A stretch of 64,000 nt of DNA from Luteolibacter sp. SL250 (GCF_026625605.1 NZ_CP113054.1:1922001-1986000); one strand, 5' to 3'. Positions 32,998-44,245 are shown, numbered from the stretch's first letter. The notes: a model not told the origin generated them from the letters alone. Program-made: numbers and translations.

Positions 32998-33878
32998 GAT
33001 GGATCGTCCTTTCCGGCGCTACCGCCGGTCTGCAGAAGAAAGCGCCCGGCGGAGGCACCCAGCGCGGCTGGTACGGAGAGCACCACCGTCATGGCAGTGA
33101 CCAGCGGCGCGGGCTGCCCGTCCAGCTTCCCAAAGAACCACAGCGCGGAGATCGCCGCCACCAGGGCCACGGCATAGGTGGTGGTCACCCCGCGTGCCTT
33201 CAGGCAAACAGTGTCCGTCAGAGTGTGGGCCGCCGCACCACGGAAATCCGTGAAATGGAGGATGAGTGAGGAAAGTCCGAGCCCGCAGCCGACCATCAGC
33301 AGCAGCTTCCACGGGGCACTCTCCATGGCGATGACGCCGATCTCATCCGTCGGCGCGATGTTGGCCGCGAACAGCACCGCGCCGCACAGCGCGATGGACG
33401 TCTGCGGGAGATAGGCCTTCCGCCTTTCACCCTCTCGATCACCTGCCACTCCGTCATCACCATCGTCCGGCGCGCCGAGCTGGGCGGTGCCCACCGACAC
33501 GCCGATGGCCACCGTCATCGCCTCCATGATGATCTTCCCGCCGATCTCGGTGGCGGTCATCTGCAGGTTCAGCCGATCCGTGATCCACAAAACGACCGCC
33601 GCCACCAGGATGCCGATGCCCATTTCCTCCACGGAGTCGATCACCACCTCGAGGAACGAGGCGTCCTTCCGCAGGCCAACGAAACGGTTGTACATCAGCA
33701 GCAGGCAGAAGGTCGCCAGCACGTACAGCAGGATGCGCAGCGGGTGGAGGATGAAGCCCGCCCACCACACCTCCATGGTGAAAAGCAGCGGCATGGAAAA
33801 GATCAGCCCACCCGCCAGACCGCGGCCATACTCCTGCAGAGACTGCGAAGGTGTCCTGGCATGGCTGAAGTCGATCAT
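32994..33878 (-). CDS. TIGR02587-family multi-pass membrane protein
   Basis: A 294-aa protein with about seven TM helices (e.g. GGLIFSMPLLFTMEVWWAGF, LLYVLATFCLLLMYNRFVG, LLLMVGCGLGLSSLILHF, VTTTYAVALVAAISALWFFG). It matches the family TIGR02587, found in diverse bacteria with TIGR02588. First gene of the operon that includes TIGR02588 and topoisomerase IB. There is no transporter motif visible; function is unknown. Confidence 0.8.
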   Translation of the reverse strand: MIDFSHARTPSQSLQEYGRGLAGGLIFSMPLLFTMEVWWAGFILHPLRILLYVLATFCLLLMYNRFVGLRKDASFLEVVIDSVEEMGIGILVAAVVLWITDRLNLQMTATEIGGKIIMEAMTVAIGVSVGTAQLGAPDDGDDGVAGDREGERRKAYLPQTSIALCGAVLFAANIAPTDEIGVIAMESAPWKLLLMVGCGLGLSSLILHFTDFRGAAAHTLTDTVCLKARGVTTTYAVALVAAISALWFFGKLDGQPAPLVTAMTVVLSVPAALGASAGRFLLQTGGSAGKDDPS

Positions 33879-34083
33879 GGCACGGGATCATTTTCGCAAA
33901 GTATGTGCCAACCGCCTTCCCCTAGTCATTGTATGGAGTTGCGTAGCGTCTGAAGGACAGACGGTTGCAGGAAGATCGGGAGCGGAGGGCGAAATGCATC
34001 GCTTGAGAGCCTCGCCGGGAAAATTTCCGGGATTGCCGCCACCTGCTTGGGATCCCAGCATACAGGGTCAATCGCTCTCCCTC

Positions 34084-34407
34084 ATGAACCGGATCATACC
34101 ATTCCTCTGCATCAGCCTGCTGGCGGGTTGCTCCCGTGGCGGATGGTCTTTCACACCACCCGCCCAGACCGAGAATCTGGCGACGGGAATGAAGGGGAAT
34201 GCCACGTTTTCCAATCGCTCGCCCTACATGGCGGTGGTCGATATAGGGGGCGACCGCAGATCGGTCGGCTCAGGCAGATCGGCCAGCTATGACGGCTTGG
34301 CGGGCTTGGTGCCCCTTGAGATCACGTTGATGGTGTCCGGCAGTGGGATGAAATGGAAGGAGATGCACTTTGATGCGGACAGCGGCTACTCGCTGGAGTT
34401 CAGATGA
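34084..34407 (+). CDS. Small lipoprotein, 107 aa
   Basis: MNRIIPFLCISLLAGCS is a lipoprotein signal with a good lipobox (LAGC). The mature part is short, with SNRSPYMAVVDIGGDRRSVG and a Ser/Gly stretch; no domain recognised. Start at 34084; the longer frame from 33487 is antisense to the TIGR02587 gene and not real. It is followed by a strong 14-bp inverted repeat. Confidence 0.72.
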   Translation: MNRIIPFLCISLLAGCSRGGWSFTPPAQTENLATGMKGNATFSNRSPYMAVVDIGGDRRSVGSGRSASYDGLAGLVPLEITLMVSGSGMKWKEMHFDADSGYSLEFR

Positions 34408-34415
34408 CGAATAGG

Positions 34416-34456
34416 AAATCTTCGCATCATCATATCGTGATGCGAAGATTTGTTTC
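34416..34456. terminator. Inverted repeat / probable terminator between lipoprotein and metH
   Basis: Perfect 14-bp arms AAATCTTCGCATCA and TGATGCGAAGATTT around an 8-nt loop, followed by GTTTC. It is AT-richer than a classical terminator and has no long T tract, but it lies 8 bp after the lipoprotein stop, the right place to end the transcript and separate it from metH. Confidence 0.6.
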
Positions 34457-34489
34457 TTGAGTGGCGGGTTTTCCGGCATAGGCTGCGGC

Positions 34490-35584
34490 ATGCCGCAAGC
34501 CGATCCCACCGATGACCTGAAGAAGTCCCTTTCCGAACGGATTCTCGTGCTGGACGGGGCGATGGGAACCACCATCCGCACCTACGGACTTCAGGAAAAA
34601 GACGCACGCGGGGAGCGGTTCGCCGATACCGATAAGGATCTGCTGAACAACGGCGACATCCTTTCCATCACCCGGCCGGACGTCATCGGGGACATCCACA
34701 AAAGGTTCTACGAGGCGGGTTCCCACATCTGCGAGACCAACACCTTCTCCGCCACCAGCATCGCCCAGAGTGAGTTCTTCGTCGAGGACCCGCGGGAACA
34801 CGGCGGGCGGAAGGATCCGGAATTCTTCCAGAAAATCCTGGAGAACCCGTTCCTGAAAGACTTGGCGTGGGAGCTGAACTACGAATCCTCCCGGCTGTGC
34901 CGGAAATGGGCGGACAACATCGGCAGCGACACCGGCATCCGCCGCTATGTGGCCGGCGCCATCGGGCCGCTCACCGTTTCCCTCACCAACGGCCCGGACG
35001 CGAACGATCCCGCCTTCCGCGTGGTCACTTTCGACCAGGTGCTGGAAGACTACAAACATCAGGTGCGCGCGCTCATCGATGGCGGCTGCGACATCCTGAT
35101 GGTGGAGACCATTTTCGACTCGCTCAACGCAAAGGCCGCCGTCGTCGCCATCCGCGAGGTGTATGACGAGATGAAGCGCCGCCTGCCGGTCATCGTCTCC
35201 GCCGCCGTCGGCCGCGGTGGTGAAACCATGATCTCCGCGCAGAAGGTGGAGGCGCTGTGGAATGCCTTCGCCCACATCGACCCGCTCGCCATCGGCCTGA
35301 ACTGCTCCCTCGGCCCGGACCTGATGAAGCCGTTCCTGGAGGAACTCTCCGCCTGTGCCGCCACCCACGTCTCCTGCTACCCGAACGCCGGTCTGCCAAA
35401 CCCTCTGGCCCCGACCGGCTTCGATCTCGAGCCGCCGCACATGCACGACTACATGGCCGAGTTCGCCCAGGCGGGCCTGCTCAACCTCGCCGGAGGATGC
35501 TGCGGCAACACCCCGGAGCACGTCGCCGCCATCGCACAGGCCGTCGCCAAATATGCTCCGAGGCAGGTTCCTGTGATTGGTTGA
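34490..35584 (+). CDS. metH: Methionine synthase, N-terminal part (homocysteine S-methyltransferase domain)
   Basis: 364 aa covering only the Hcy-binding barrel of cobalamin-dependent MetH. Motifs: LVLDGAMGTTI, GSHICETNTFSATSIAQ, VAGAIGPLTVSLTN, DILMVETIFDSLNAKAA, GLNCSLGPD and GGCCGNTPEH; the Cys in GLNC and the CC pair are the zinc ligands. It ends abruptly with PRQVPVIG and a stop at the linker to the pterin domain. The remainder of MetH is the next gene on the strand at 36099, separated by a GxxExxY gene in inverted repeats. The protein may still be active as two chains, since Hcy domains fold alone. Start at 34490 (MPQADPTDDLKKS). Confidence 0.93.
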   Translation: MPQADPTDDLKKSLSERILVLDGAMGTTIRTYGLQEKDARGERFADTDKDLLNNGDILSITRPDVIGDIHKRFYEAGSHICETNTFSATSIAQSEFFVEDPREHGGRKDPEFFQKILENPFLKDLAWELNYESSRLCRKWADNIGSDTGIRRYVAGAIGPLTVSLTNGPDANDPAFRVVTFDQVLEDYKHQVRALIDGGCDILMVETIFDSLNAKAAVVAIREVYDEMKRRLPVIVSAAVGRGGETMISAQKVEALWNAFAHIDPLAIGLNCSLGPDLMKPFLEELSACAATHVSCYPNAGLPNPLAPTGFDLEPPHMHDYMAEFAQAGLLNLAGGCCGNTPEHVAAIAQAVAKYAPRQVPVIG

Positions 35585-36091
35585 AACGAAACGCGGAGAC
35601 GCAAAGGTCGCGGAGAGAAGCGCAGAGTTTTCAAGAGGAGCTGATGAAATCGAAGGAGGAACTAAATGAGTTGTCCGGGATCATCGTGGATGCCGCCATG
35701 GAGGTTCATCGTGAATTCGGCCCTGGATTGCTCGAACGTGTCTACGAAGCGGCCCTCTCCGCCGAACTGTTGATGCGCGGCATTTCATCCGAGAGGCAGG
35801 TCCCGTTGCCGGTGGTCTACAAGGGCAACGTTCTGGATGACGAAGGCTACCGGATCGACCTGCTGGTGGAGGACTGCATTGTCGTGGAACTGAAAACCGT
35901 TTCCGGTCTCCTTCCCATTCACGAAGCCCAACTTTCGACCTACCTAAGGTTGGCTCGCAAAAACCTCGGACTCCTGATCAACTTCCATACGGTTCTCCTG
36001 AAGGACGGGATCAAACGCCGCGTCCACCAGTTTCCATCCATCTGAACTCCGCGCCTCTCTCCGCGACCTCTTCATCTCCGCGTTTCGTTTT
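35583..36091 (+). mobile_element. Inverted-repeat-bounded GxxExxY cassette inserted between metH halves
   Basis: Left arm 35583-35627 and right arm 36047-36091 are each 45 nt and are inverted repeats of one another with 39 matches of 45 (shared core ACGAAACGCGGAGA and AGGTCGCGGAGAGA). A single GxxExxY gene lies between them. The cassette occurs exactly between the homocysteine and pterin domains of metH. No clear direct repeat marks the insertion, apart from an ATT at each junction (35576-35578 and 36108-36110). The arms resemble the CGCGAAG/CGCAAAG tracts of other repeats here. Mobility is inferred, not shown. Confidence 0.6.
35644..36045 (+). CDS. GxxExxY protein (PD-(D/E)xK nuclease-like fold)
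   Basis: 133 aa. The signature [14 protein letters not shown] gives G28-x-x-E31-x-x-Y34. A nuclease-like core follows: [16 protein letters not shown] with Asp72, Glu82 and Lys84 in D-x9-E-x-K order. The C-terminal [20 protein letters not shown] and [13 protein letters not shown] complete the fold. Members of this family are short and their function is not established. It starts at 35644 just inside the left repeat arm with a GAGGAG purine-rich site upstream. It has no partner gene in the cassette. Confidence 0.85.
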   Translation: MKSKEELNELSGIIVDAAMEVHREFGPGLLERVYEAALSAELLMRGISSERQVPLPVVYKGNVLDDEGYRIDLLVEDCIVVELKTVSGLLPIHEAQLSTYLRLARKNLGLLINFHTVLLKDGIKRRVHQFPSI

Positions 36092-36098
36092 ATCTTCC

Positions 36099-38858
<2,760 letters not shown>

Positions 38859-38865
38859 AAGAGCG

Positions 38866-39051
38866 TCGAACATCGAACGTCCAACATTGAACGCTGAAGT
38901 GGTTCCGGGGGCGGAGTCTTCCGGTGTGTTCGGGCGTTTTTTAATCTGCGCCTGGAAAAAACGCCATCTACCCCTGGATGTTCCTTCATCCTCCCCGCGC
39001 CACCCACCCATTCTTCCCTTCAAATTTCAATGTTGGACGTTCGATGTTCGA
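38866..39051. repeat. Long inverted repeat (26-bp perfect arms) after metH
   Basis: Arms 38866-38891 (TCGAACATCGAACGTCCAAC plus ATTGAA) and 39026-39051 are perfect inverted copies, separated by 134 bp with no ORF of note. Such GAACATCGAACGTCCAACATTG tracts are simple-sequence intergenic elements. It spans most of the 255-bp gap and could form a very long hairpin that terminates metH transcription. Confidence 0.8.
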
Positions 39052-39113
39052 TGTTCAGCGCCGCGAAACAATCCACTAGACGCCCGTCAGAACCCAACGC
39101 ACGTTCATCCAAC

Positions 39114-40055
39114 ATGAAACTCATGATCCATACCCGGGCGGCCTTGCTGTCCCTTCTCTGCACGGGCATTTCGTTCGCCGCGGGCGAAGGCTGGTCCACC
39201 GACTACGAAGCGGCGAAGAAGGAGGCCGCCGGATCGAAGAAATCCCTGCTCATCGACTTCACCGGATCCGACTGGTGCGGCTGGTGCATCAAGCTCAACG
39301 ACGAGGTCTTCAAACACGACACCTTCAAAAATGGCGTGAAGGACAAGTTCGTCCTGCTGGAACTCGACTATCCCCAGGACAAATCCGGCCAGTCCGAGGC
39401 GCTGCAGAAGCAGAACGAGGAGCTGGCGAAGAAATACGTTGTCGAGGGTTTTCCGACCATCCTGCTCGCCGATGAGGAAGGCCGTCCGTTCGCCGCGACG
39501 GGCTACGAGCCCGGCGGACCGGGGGAGTATGTGAAGCACCTGGATACCCTGCTGGAGAAGCGCAAGGCGCGTGATGAAGGCTTCTCTTCCGCGGAGAAGC
39601 TCGAGGGCGCGGCCAAGGCGAAGGCGCTGGTGGGCGTGCTGGAGGGCATGGAACTCAGCGACTCCATGGTTTCCACCTTCTACGTTTCCACCATCGACGC
39701 GATCAAACAGGCGGACCCGGAGGATTCCACCGGCTTCGTGAAGAAGCAGGCGGCGAAGGAGCGCCTCACCAAGTTCGAAGGGGATCTCAACGCCCTGGCG
39801 GAGAAACAGGACTTCGACGGTGCCCTGGCCTTGATCGACAAAACCCTCAAGGAAGGCGGCATGGAGCCGGAGGACACCCAGCGTGTGAGCCACATGCGTA
39901 GCCTGGTCTATGCCGAGCAAGGGAAATTCGACGAAGCGATCAAGGCCGTGGACGAAGCGATGAAAATCGCCCCGGAAAGCGAAGCTGCCGTGCAGATGGA
40001 CGGACTGAGAAAGCAGCTTGAGGCGATGAAGGCCCACGGCAAGCCGGCTGAATAA
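39114..40055 (+). CDS. Exported thioredoxin-like protein
   Basis: 313 aa. A signal peptide (LLSLLCTGISFAA) is followed by a thioredoxin fold with active site WCGWC (in DWCGWCIKLNDEVF), then the VEGFPTILLADEEGRPFA cis-Pro region. The C-terminal ~150 residues are helical (EKLEGAAKAKALVGVLEG, DFDGALALIDKTLKEG, then YAEQGKFDEAIKAVDEAMK) and look like TPR units. It resembles periplasmic disulfide-handling proteins of the Thioredoxin_7/DUF255 kind. Start at 39114; the longer frame from 39030 lies in repeat DNA. A strong terminator follows. Confidence 0.85.
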   Translation: MKLMIHTRAALLSLLCTGISFAAGEGWSTDYEAAKKEAAGSKKSLLIDFTGSDWCGWCIKLNDEVFKHDTFKNGVKDKFVLLELDYPQDKSGQSEALQKQNEELAKKYVVEGFPTILLADEEGRPFAATGYEPGGPGEYVKHLDTLLEKRKARDEGFSSAEKLEGAAKAKALVGVLEGMELSDSMVSTFYVSTIDAIKQADPEDSTGFVKKQAAKERLTKFEGDLNALAEKQDFDGALALIDKTLKEGGMEPEDTQRVSHMRSLVYAEQGKFDEAIKAVDEAMKIAPESEAAVQMDGLRKQLEAMKAHGKPAE

Positions 40056-40081
40056 GCACCGCCCTCCCCACGGCTCAACGG

Positions 40082-40114
40082 ACGCCGGAAGGAGATTCCT
40101 TCCGGCGTTTTTTT
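40082..40114 (+). terminator. Rho-independent terminator after the thioredoxin-like gene
   Basis: Perfect 12-bp stem ACGCCGGAAGGA / TCCTTCCGGCGT with a 3-nt loop, followed by TTTTTTT. It lies 27 bp after the stop codon. Confidence 0.92.
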
Positions 40115-40154
40115 GTGGATTGAGCGGCGTGCGGTTCCCGCCCACGTTCCGTGC

Positions 40155-40778
40155 ATGCGTCTGTTGTTGGTGTTCCTGGGCTTGGCCGTGCTGGTGCTGG
40201 CCACGTGGCTGGTGTGGGGTGGCTCATGGGATGAGCGGCTTACTTTCCAAGGAGCCGCGGCATGGATCGGCGCGGGCGGGAGCTGGGCGTGGGCGGCGGG
40301 CATCGGCCTGTTGGCGGCGGATCTGGTGCTACCCATCCCGGCCACCGTGGTCATGGCGGCGCTGGGTTACGTTTATGGTCCATGGCTGGGCGCGTTGTTC
40401 GCGTTCGCCGGCACCATGCTCGCCGCCATCACCGGCTACGGATTGGGCAGGGTGATGGGGGAAGGCTTCGTCCGCCGCTGGCTGGGGGAGCGGGATCGCG
40501 AACTGGGCCGGAAATTTTTCACCGATGGCGGTGGGTGGATGGTCGCTCTCTCGCGGGCCATCCCCATCCTGCCGGAGACGGTGTCCTGCATGGCGGGGAT
40601 CTCCCGCATGCCCTTCGGGCGCTTCCTGTTGGCCGCCGCGTGCGGGAACCTGCCGATGGCGGCGGTCTTCGCGGGCATCGGGGCCAGTGGGAAAGACGCT
40701 CCCGGTTGGGCCGTGGCGGCCAGCATCCTGGTGCCGGGCGTGCTGTGGTTCATTGCGCGGAGGAAACTGAAGGGATGA
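40155..40778 (+). CDS. VTT-domain (TVP38/DedA-like) membrane protein
   Basis: 207 aa with about five hydrophobic segments (LLLVFLGLAVLVLATWLVW, WAAGIGLLAADLVLPIPATV, ALFAFAGTMLAAITGYGLG, FGRFLLAAACGNLPMAAVFA, AVAASILVPGVLWFI). The VTT core is visible: LPIPATVVMAALGYVYGPW, GYGLGRVMG, then LSRAIPILPETVSCMAGISRM. DedA-family proteins help flip lipids such as undecaprenyl phosphate. Start at 40155; the longer frame is not needed. An 8-bp palindrome follows the stop before cinA. Confidence 0.87.
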   Translation: MRLLLVFLGLAVLVLATWLVWGGSWDERLTFQGAAAWIGAGGSWAWAAGIGLLAADLVLPIPATVVMAALGYVYGPWLGALFAFAGTMLAAITGYGLGRVMGEGFVRRWLGERDRELGRKFFTDGGGWMVALSRAIPILPETVSCMAGISRMPFGRFLLAAACGNLPMAAVFAGIGASGKDAPGWAVAASILVPGVLWFIARRKLKG

Positions 40779-40794
40779 GGGGACCGCTGGGAGC

Positions 40795-40812
40795 GCCGGT
40801 CTTCAGACCGGC
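40795..40812. repeat. Small palindrome between the VTT gene and cinA
   Basis: Perfect 8-bp hairpin GCCGGTCT-TC-AGACCGGC immediately after the VTT-gene stop. It is part of a GAGCGCCGGTCTTCAGACCG phrase common in intergenic regions of these bacteria. No T tract follows. Confidence 0.7.
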
Positions 40813-40889
40813 ATCTTCGAGTGGTCGAACGGCAGGGAAGGCACCACCCGGCACTTGCGGTGGGGCACATCCCGGGACAGGCTCACGCC

Positions 40890-42122
40890 GTGAGAATCGA
40901 GATTCTGAACACCGGAACGGAGCTGCTGCTGGGCAACACGCTGAACACGCATGGCGCCTGGTTCGGGCGGGAACTTTTCAAGCTGGGTCTCAGGATCACC
41001 CGCCAGATGACGGTGCCCGACGGTGAGGCGATCCGTGACGCGCTGGCGGAAGCCGTGGGCCGTGCGGACGCTGTCATCGTCACCGGCGGGCTGGGGCCGA
41101 CGAGCGATGACCTGACACGGGAGATCACCGCTGAGGTGCTGGGCGCGGATCTCATCACGGACGAGGCGGCGGTGCGCTCCCTGGAGGCATTTTTCGCCAT
41201 GCGCGGAAAGGCGATGGCGGAGTCTAACCTGAAGCAGGCGCTGGTCATCGTCGGCGCGGATGTGCTGCCGAACCCGAACGGCACCGCGCCCGGCATCTAT
41301 GTGCCGCCCCGCCTCAACGAGCGCGGGAACTGCGCCATCTTCCTGCTGCCCGGGCCTCCCCGGGAACTTTACCCCATGTTCCACAACGAGGTGGTGCCAC
41401 GCCTCCGCGCCCTTTCCGGCATCGAGGCGTTCAACGACGTGCTGGAGATGAAGTTCACCGGCATCGGTGAGAGTGACTTCCACCAGGGCATCGACGCGCG
41501 GCTCGCCGCCGTGCCGGGGCTGGAGTATGGCTACTGCGCCCATGTGGGTGAGGTGGACCTGCGCCTGATCGGAAATGCGGACGCGCTGCAGGCGGGGCGG
41601 GGGATCGCGCTGGGTGCCTTTGAAAGCAATCTCATCAGTGAGGACGGCAGCTCGCTGGAACGCACGGTGGTGCGCCTGCTCACGGGAAAGATGTGGAAGC
41701 TGGCCACGGCGGAGAGCTGCACCGGCGGCCTGATCGCCAACCGGATCACGAACGTGCCGGGGTCCAGCGTCGTTTTCACCCACGGCTTCGTCACCTATGC
41801 GAACGAGGCGAAGACCGGGCTGCTGGGGGTGTCTCCGGAGAGCATCACGGAATACGGCGCGGTGAGCGAGCCGGTGGCACGTCAGATGGCGGAGGGCGCG
41901 TTGCGCGTCAGCGGGGCGGATGTCGCCCTGTCCATCACCGGCATCGCCGGACCTGGCGGCGGCTCGGATGAAAAGCCCGTGGGAACCGCGTGGATCGGCC
42001 TCGCAATTAAGGGCCGGGAGACGCTGGCGGTGAAAGTCTATCACCCGCGGAAGCGGAAGGACTTCAAGCAGGCGGCCAGCCAGTCCGCGCTGGATCTCCT
42101 GCGGCGGACGGTACGGGGGTAG
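40890..42122 (+). CDS. cinA: CinA, nicotinamide-nucleotide amidohydrolase / MoCF-domain protein
   Basis: 410 aa. The N-terminal MoCF-like domain begins RIEILNTGTELLLGNTLNTH and has ADAVIVTGGLGPTSDDLTRE and IFLLPGPPRELYPMF. The C-terminal CinA domain is the NMN amidohydrolase: LATAESCTGGLIANRITNVP, SVVFTHGFVTYANEAKTGLL, SITGIAGPGGGSDEKPVGTAW. It recycles NMN or repairs ADP-ribose-type compounds in NAD metabolism. GTG at 40890 is the start, because all earlier residues in that frame are repeat-derived. It ends 7 bp before the convergent gene at 42129. Confidence 0.93.
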   Translation: MRIEILNTGTELLLGNTLNTHGAWFGRELFKLGLRITRQMTVPDGEAIRDALAEAVGRADAVIVTGGLGPTSDDLTREITAEVLGADLITDEAAVRSLEAFFAMRGKAMAESNLKQALVIVGADVLPNPNGTAPGIYVPPRLNERGNCAIFLLPGPPRELYPMFHNEVVPRLRALSGIEAFNDVLEMKFTGIGESDFHQGIDARLAAVPGLEYGYCAHVGEVDLRLIGNADALQAGRGIALGAFESNLISEDGSSLERTVVRLLTGKMWKLATAESCTGGLIANRITNVPGSSVVFTHGFVTYANEAKTGLLGVSPESITEYGAVSEPVARQMAEGALRVSGADVALSITGIAGPGGGSDEKPVGTAWIGLAIKGRETLAVKVYHPRKRKDFKQAASQSALDLLRRTVRG

Positions 42123-42128
42123 TGGTCA

Positions 42129-42875
42129 TCACGGGACGATGTATTTGAAGAAGAGCCGGCTGAATTTTTCGTCGGAACCTTTCGGAGTGGCAGCGAGGGG
42201 AGAGATCACGTTGCCCAGGGCGAAGTCGCGCAGCTTCGAGGTATCCACCGGGCGGTATCCGTTGGTGTTGGCGGTGACTTTCCAGTCCGGGTCCGGCGCG
42301 GAGGTATAGACGAAGTCCTTCGCGGAGATGATGCTGCGGTTGTCTCGGAATATTTCGAGGGCGAAGCGCGCCGCGGGCCCCCGCTTCTTCAGTTCCACGG
42401 TGATGATGTCCCCGCTGCGGATGAAGACCCGTGTCGCCTTTCCATCCTTGGGCAGTGGGATCATGGGCGTGCCGTTCACGTGGAGCATGCCCTCGTCATC
42501 CGTCCGGATGTAGGTGACGAGTTCGTCCGTGCGGTGCGCGTTCCTTTTCTCTCCGGTCTGGGTCGTGGCGCGGATCATGGAGGCGTCCCGGGCCAGTTCC
42601 ATATCCCAGGTCCCGCCATTGCTCCATGTCAGGCGATAGACGCGGACGCCTTCGGAAAAGGGATCCGCCTCCCATTTGCCGTCAAGGAGGTCCCGGAGAT
42701 CTCCGCCATCGTTTCTCCAGACGGTGACCGTCCTGTCGTTGCGGAACTTCACGAAGCGTCCGTCATCCAGCCGGAAGGTCGTCAGCACCGGATCCGCCGC
42801 TGCTGCGGGCGGAGCCTGCGCGTGCAGGGAGGCGGGCATCAGCAAAACCGCCAGGGAAAGGAGGAGGGATTTCAT
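42129..42875 (-). CDS. Exported protein of unknown function, 248 aa
   Basis: Signal peptide MKSLLLSLAVLLMPASLHA. The mature part has FRLDDGRFVKFRNDRTVTVW, then GTWDMELARDASMIRAT and ending in FSRLFFKYIVP. The repeat of beta-like segments with charged residues gives no match to a known family. It is the last gene of a same-strand run (43724, 42980, 42129). Confidence 0.72.
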   Translation of the reverse strand: MKSLLLSLAVLLMPASLHAQAPPAAAADPVLTTFRLDDGRFVKFRNDRTVTVWRNDGGDLRDLLDGKWEADPFSEGVRVYRLTWSNGGTWDMELARDASMIRATTQTGEKRNAHRTDELVTYIRTDDEGMLHVNGTPMIPLPKDGKATRVFIRSGDIITVELKKRGPAARFALEIFRDNRSIISAKDFVYTSAPDPDWKVTANTNGYRPVDTSKLRDFALGNVISPLAATPKGSDEKFSRLFFKYIVP

Positions 42876-42979
42876 GTTGGATCATCTATCTTCCCCGCGC
42901 GATGGAGGCAAGGATGGAACGGAGTCACGGGATGATGGCCGGTCTCCCATGCGGAACGCCATGAAATGGCGTTGCTGCA

Positions 42980-43705
42980 TTATTCCATTTCCTCCGCGAT
43001 GAAATCCTTCCGCCGGGTGATGGGCACGATCCTGATGCCCCCGAACAGATATTGGATGATGCCATACGAGATGAAGGCTCCGGTCACGGACATCCACAGC
43101 GGGCATAGCTTCATCCCGGTCACCATGAGATAAAGGATGAGGAAGATGGCATGGAGGAGAATGAGGATGACAGGGTGTTTCTGTGCAGGCCCGATGAGCT
43201 GGCCGCACGCGGGACAGTTCCATGTGGGCAGCTTCGGCTCCGGGATCAGGGAGCCGGCCTCCACCGCGTCCAGTTGCTGGCAGGCTGGGCAATGGTAGGC
43301 ATAGGTGCGTCCGGAGTGCCCCGGGGGCGCGGGATCACCGCTGATGGACTTTCCGGGGTTCCGCCACCGGCGGATGAGCTGCCAGGAGGCCATCGCCGCC
43401 AGCGCCAGAACGAACCACCAGAGATAGGCCGGAGGAACTGTCTCGCGGGTTCCCTGATCCGGATCTTTGTCACTCAGATAAATGATAAAGGTGCCGAGCG
43501 CGGCGATGGTGAGGACGATGGCCGCCGAGGAGACGAGGGAGGATTCACGCCTCTCCCTTTCAGGCTGTGGCCGCATCATCAGCGGCGCCAGATTGACGAC
43601 GGCCATCGGGAAGATCCACAGGGTGGGCATCATCCAGCAGAGCGCGAGCGCGGCGACCATGAGGAGGTGCCATGCGACAAGCTTGCGGAAGCTGATCGGT
43701 GCCAT
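42980..43705 (-). CDS. Membrane protein with a paired CPAC zinc-ribbon-like motif
   Basis: 241 aa with about six hydrophobic segments, including LVAWHLLMVAALALCWMMP and IVLTIAALGTFIIYL at the N-terminal side and VILILLHAIFLILYLM near the C-terminus. The middle has YHCPACQQLDAVEAG and WNCPACGQLIGPA, a C-P-x-C pair of the rubredoxin/zinc-ribbon type separated by ~23 residues. So a metal-bound cytosolic or periplasmic loop lies between TM segments. Function unknown. Confidence 0.7.
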   Translation of the reverse strand: MAPISFRKLVAWHLLMVAALALCWMMPTLWIFPMAVVNLAPLMMRPQPERERRESSLVSSAAIVLTIAALGTFIIYLSDKDPDQGTRETVPPAYLWWFVLALAAMASWQLIRRWRNPGKSISGDPAPPGHSGRTYAYHCPACQQLDAVEAGSLIPEPKLPTWNCPACGQLIGPAQKHPVILILLHAIFLILYLMVTGMKLCPLWMSVTGAFISYGIIQYLFGGIRIVPITRRKDFIAEEME

Positions 43706-43723
43706 GTTTGTCCGGTTGGCAGG

Positions 43724-44245
43724 CTACAGGTTCGGACGCATCCTCATCCTTTCCTCCTCCGCCAGATCGAAGAGGGGGGTGAAATACGCGACGGCGATGA
43801 TCTTGCCGATGGCGATGCACGAAACCCAGTCGATGGCCTCCGCGATGCTGGAGGAGACGGACGGGGGCAGCAGGGTGGCGGCGGCGATGCCCGCCACATT
43901 CGACATGACATAGCACCGGCGGCCCCATTTGCGGAGCATGAACATGCCCACGTAGGATGCGGCGCAGACCAGGAAGGCAAGGACACCAACCCCGAGGATC
44001 ACAAACGCGAGCGTCCCTTCCGGCATGCCTTCATCGCTGGCCGCATATTCGCGCAGTGCCGGGGGCAGCGTGTGCTCTGTCATCATAGCGGCGGTGAACT
44101 GCATGACGATCAGCACCAGGGATAACCCCAGCAGCAGGCGGAAAAACCCAGGCGTGACGTAGGTGCGGGTGGTTTCCTCCTCCGGCGGTGATTCCGGCGT
44201 GAGATAGGGATCCGTGGCAGGGGGCGGCTGGTCTTCTCCATTCAT
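43724..44245 (-). CDS. Multi-TM membrane protein, unknown
   Basis: 173 aa; start at 44245 (MNGEDQPPPATDPY) is preferred over the longer frame to 44383, although an ATG three codons upstream (44254) is equally possible. Proline-rich lead, then about four hydrophobic segments, clearest of them FFRLLLGLSLVLIVMQFT, TLAFVILGVGVLAFLVCAAS and IDWVSCIAIGKIIAVAYF. No motif of known transporters or sensors. It lies directly upstream of the CPAC membrane protein gene (18-bp gap) and may form an operon with it. Confidence 0.7.
   Translation of the reverse strand: MNGEDQPPPATDPYLTPESPPEEETTRTYVTPGFFRLLLGLSLVLIVMQFTAAMMTEHTLPPALREYAASDEGMPEGTLAFVILGVGVLAFLVCAASYVGMFMLRKWGRRCYVMSNVAGIAAATLLPPSVSSSIAEAIDWVSCIAIGKIIAVAYFTPLFDLAEEERMRMRPNL

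Noticed and set aside
31454-33058. 534-aa version of topoisomerase IB
   Set aside because: The extra N-terminal 150 residues are the out-of-frame reading of the TIGR02588 gene; the ATG at 32602 fits the family start and the operon overlap.
33487-34083. N-terminal extension of the small lipoprotein gene (306-aa frame)
   Set aside because: The upstream part is antisense to the TIGR02587 gene and has no coding character; the lipoprotein signal begins at 34084.
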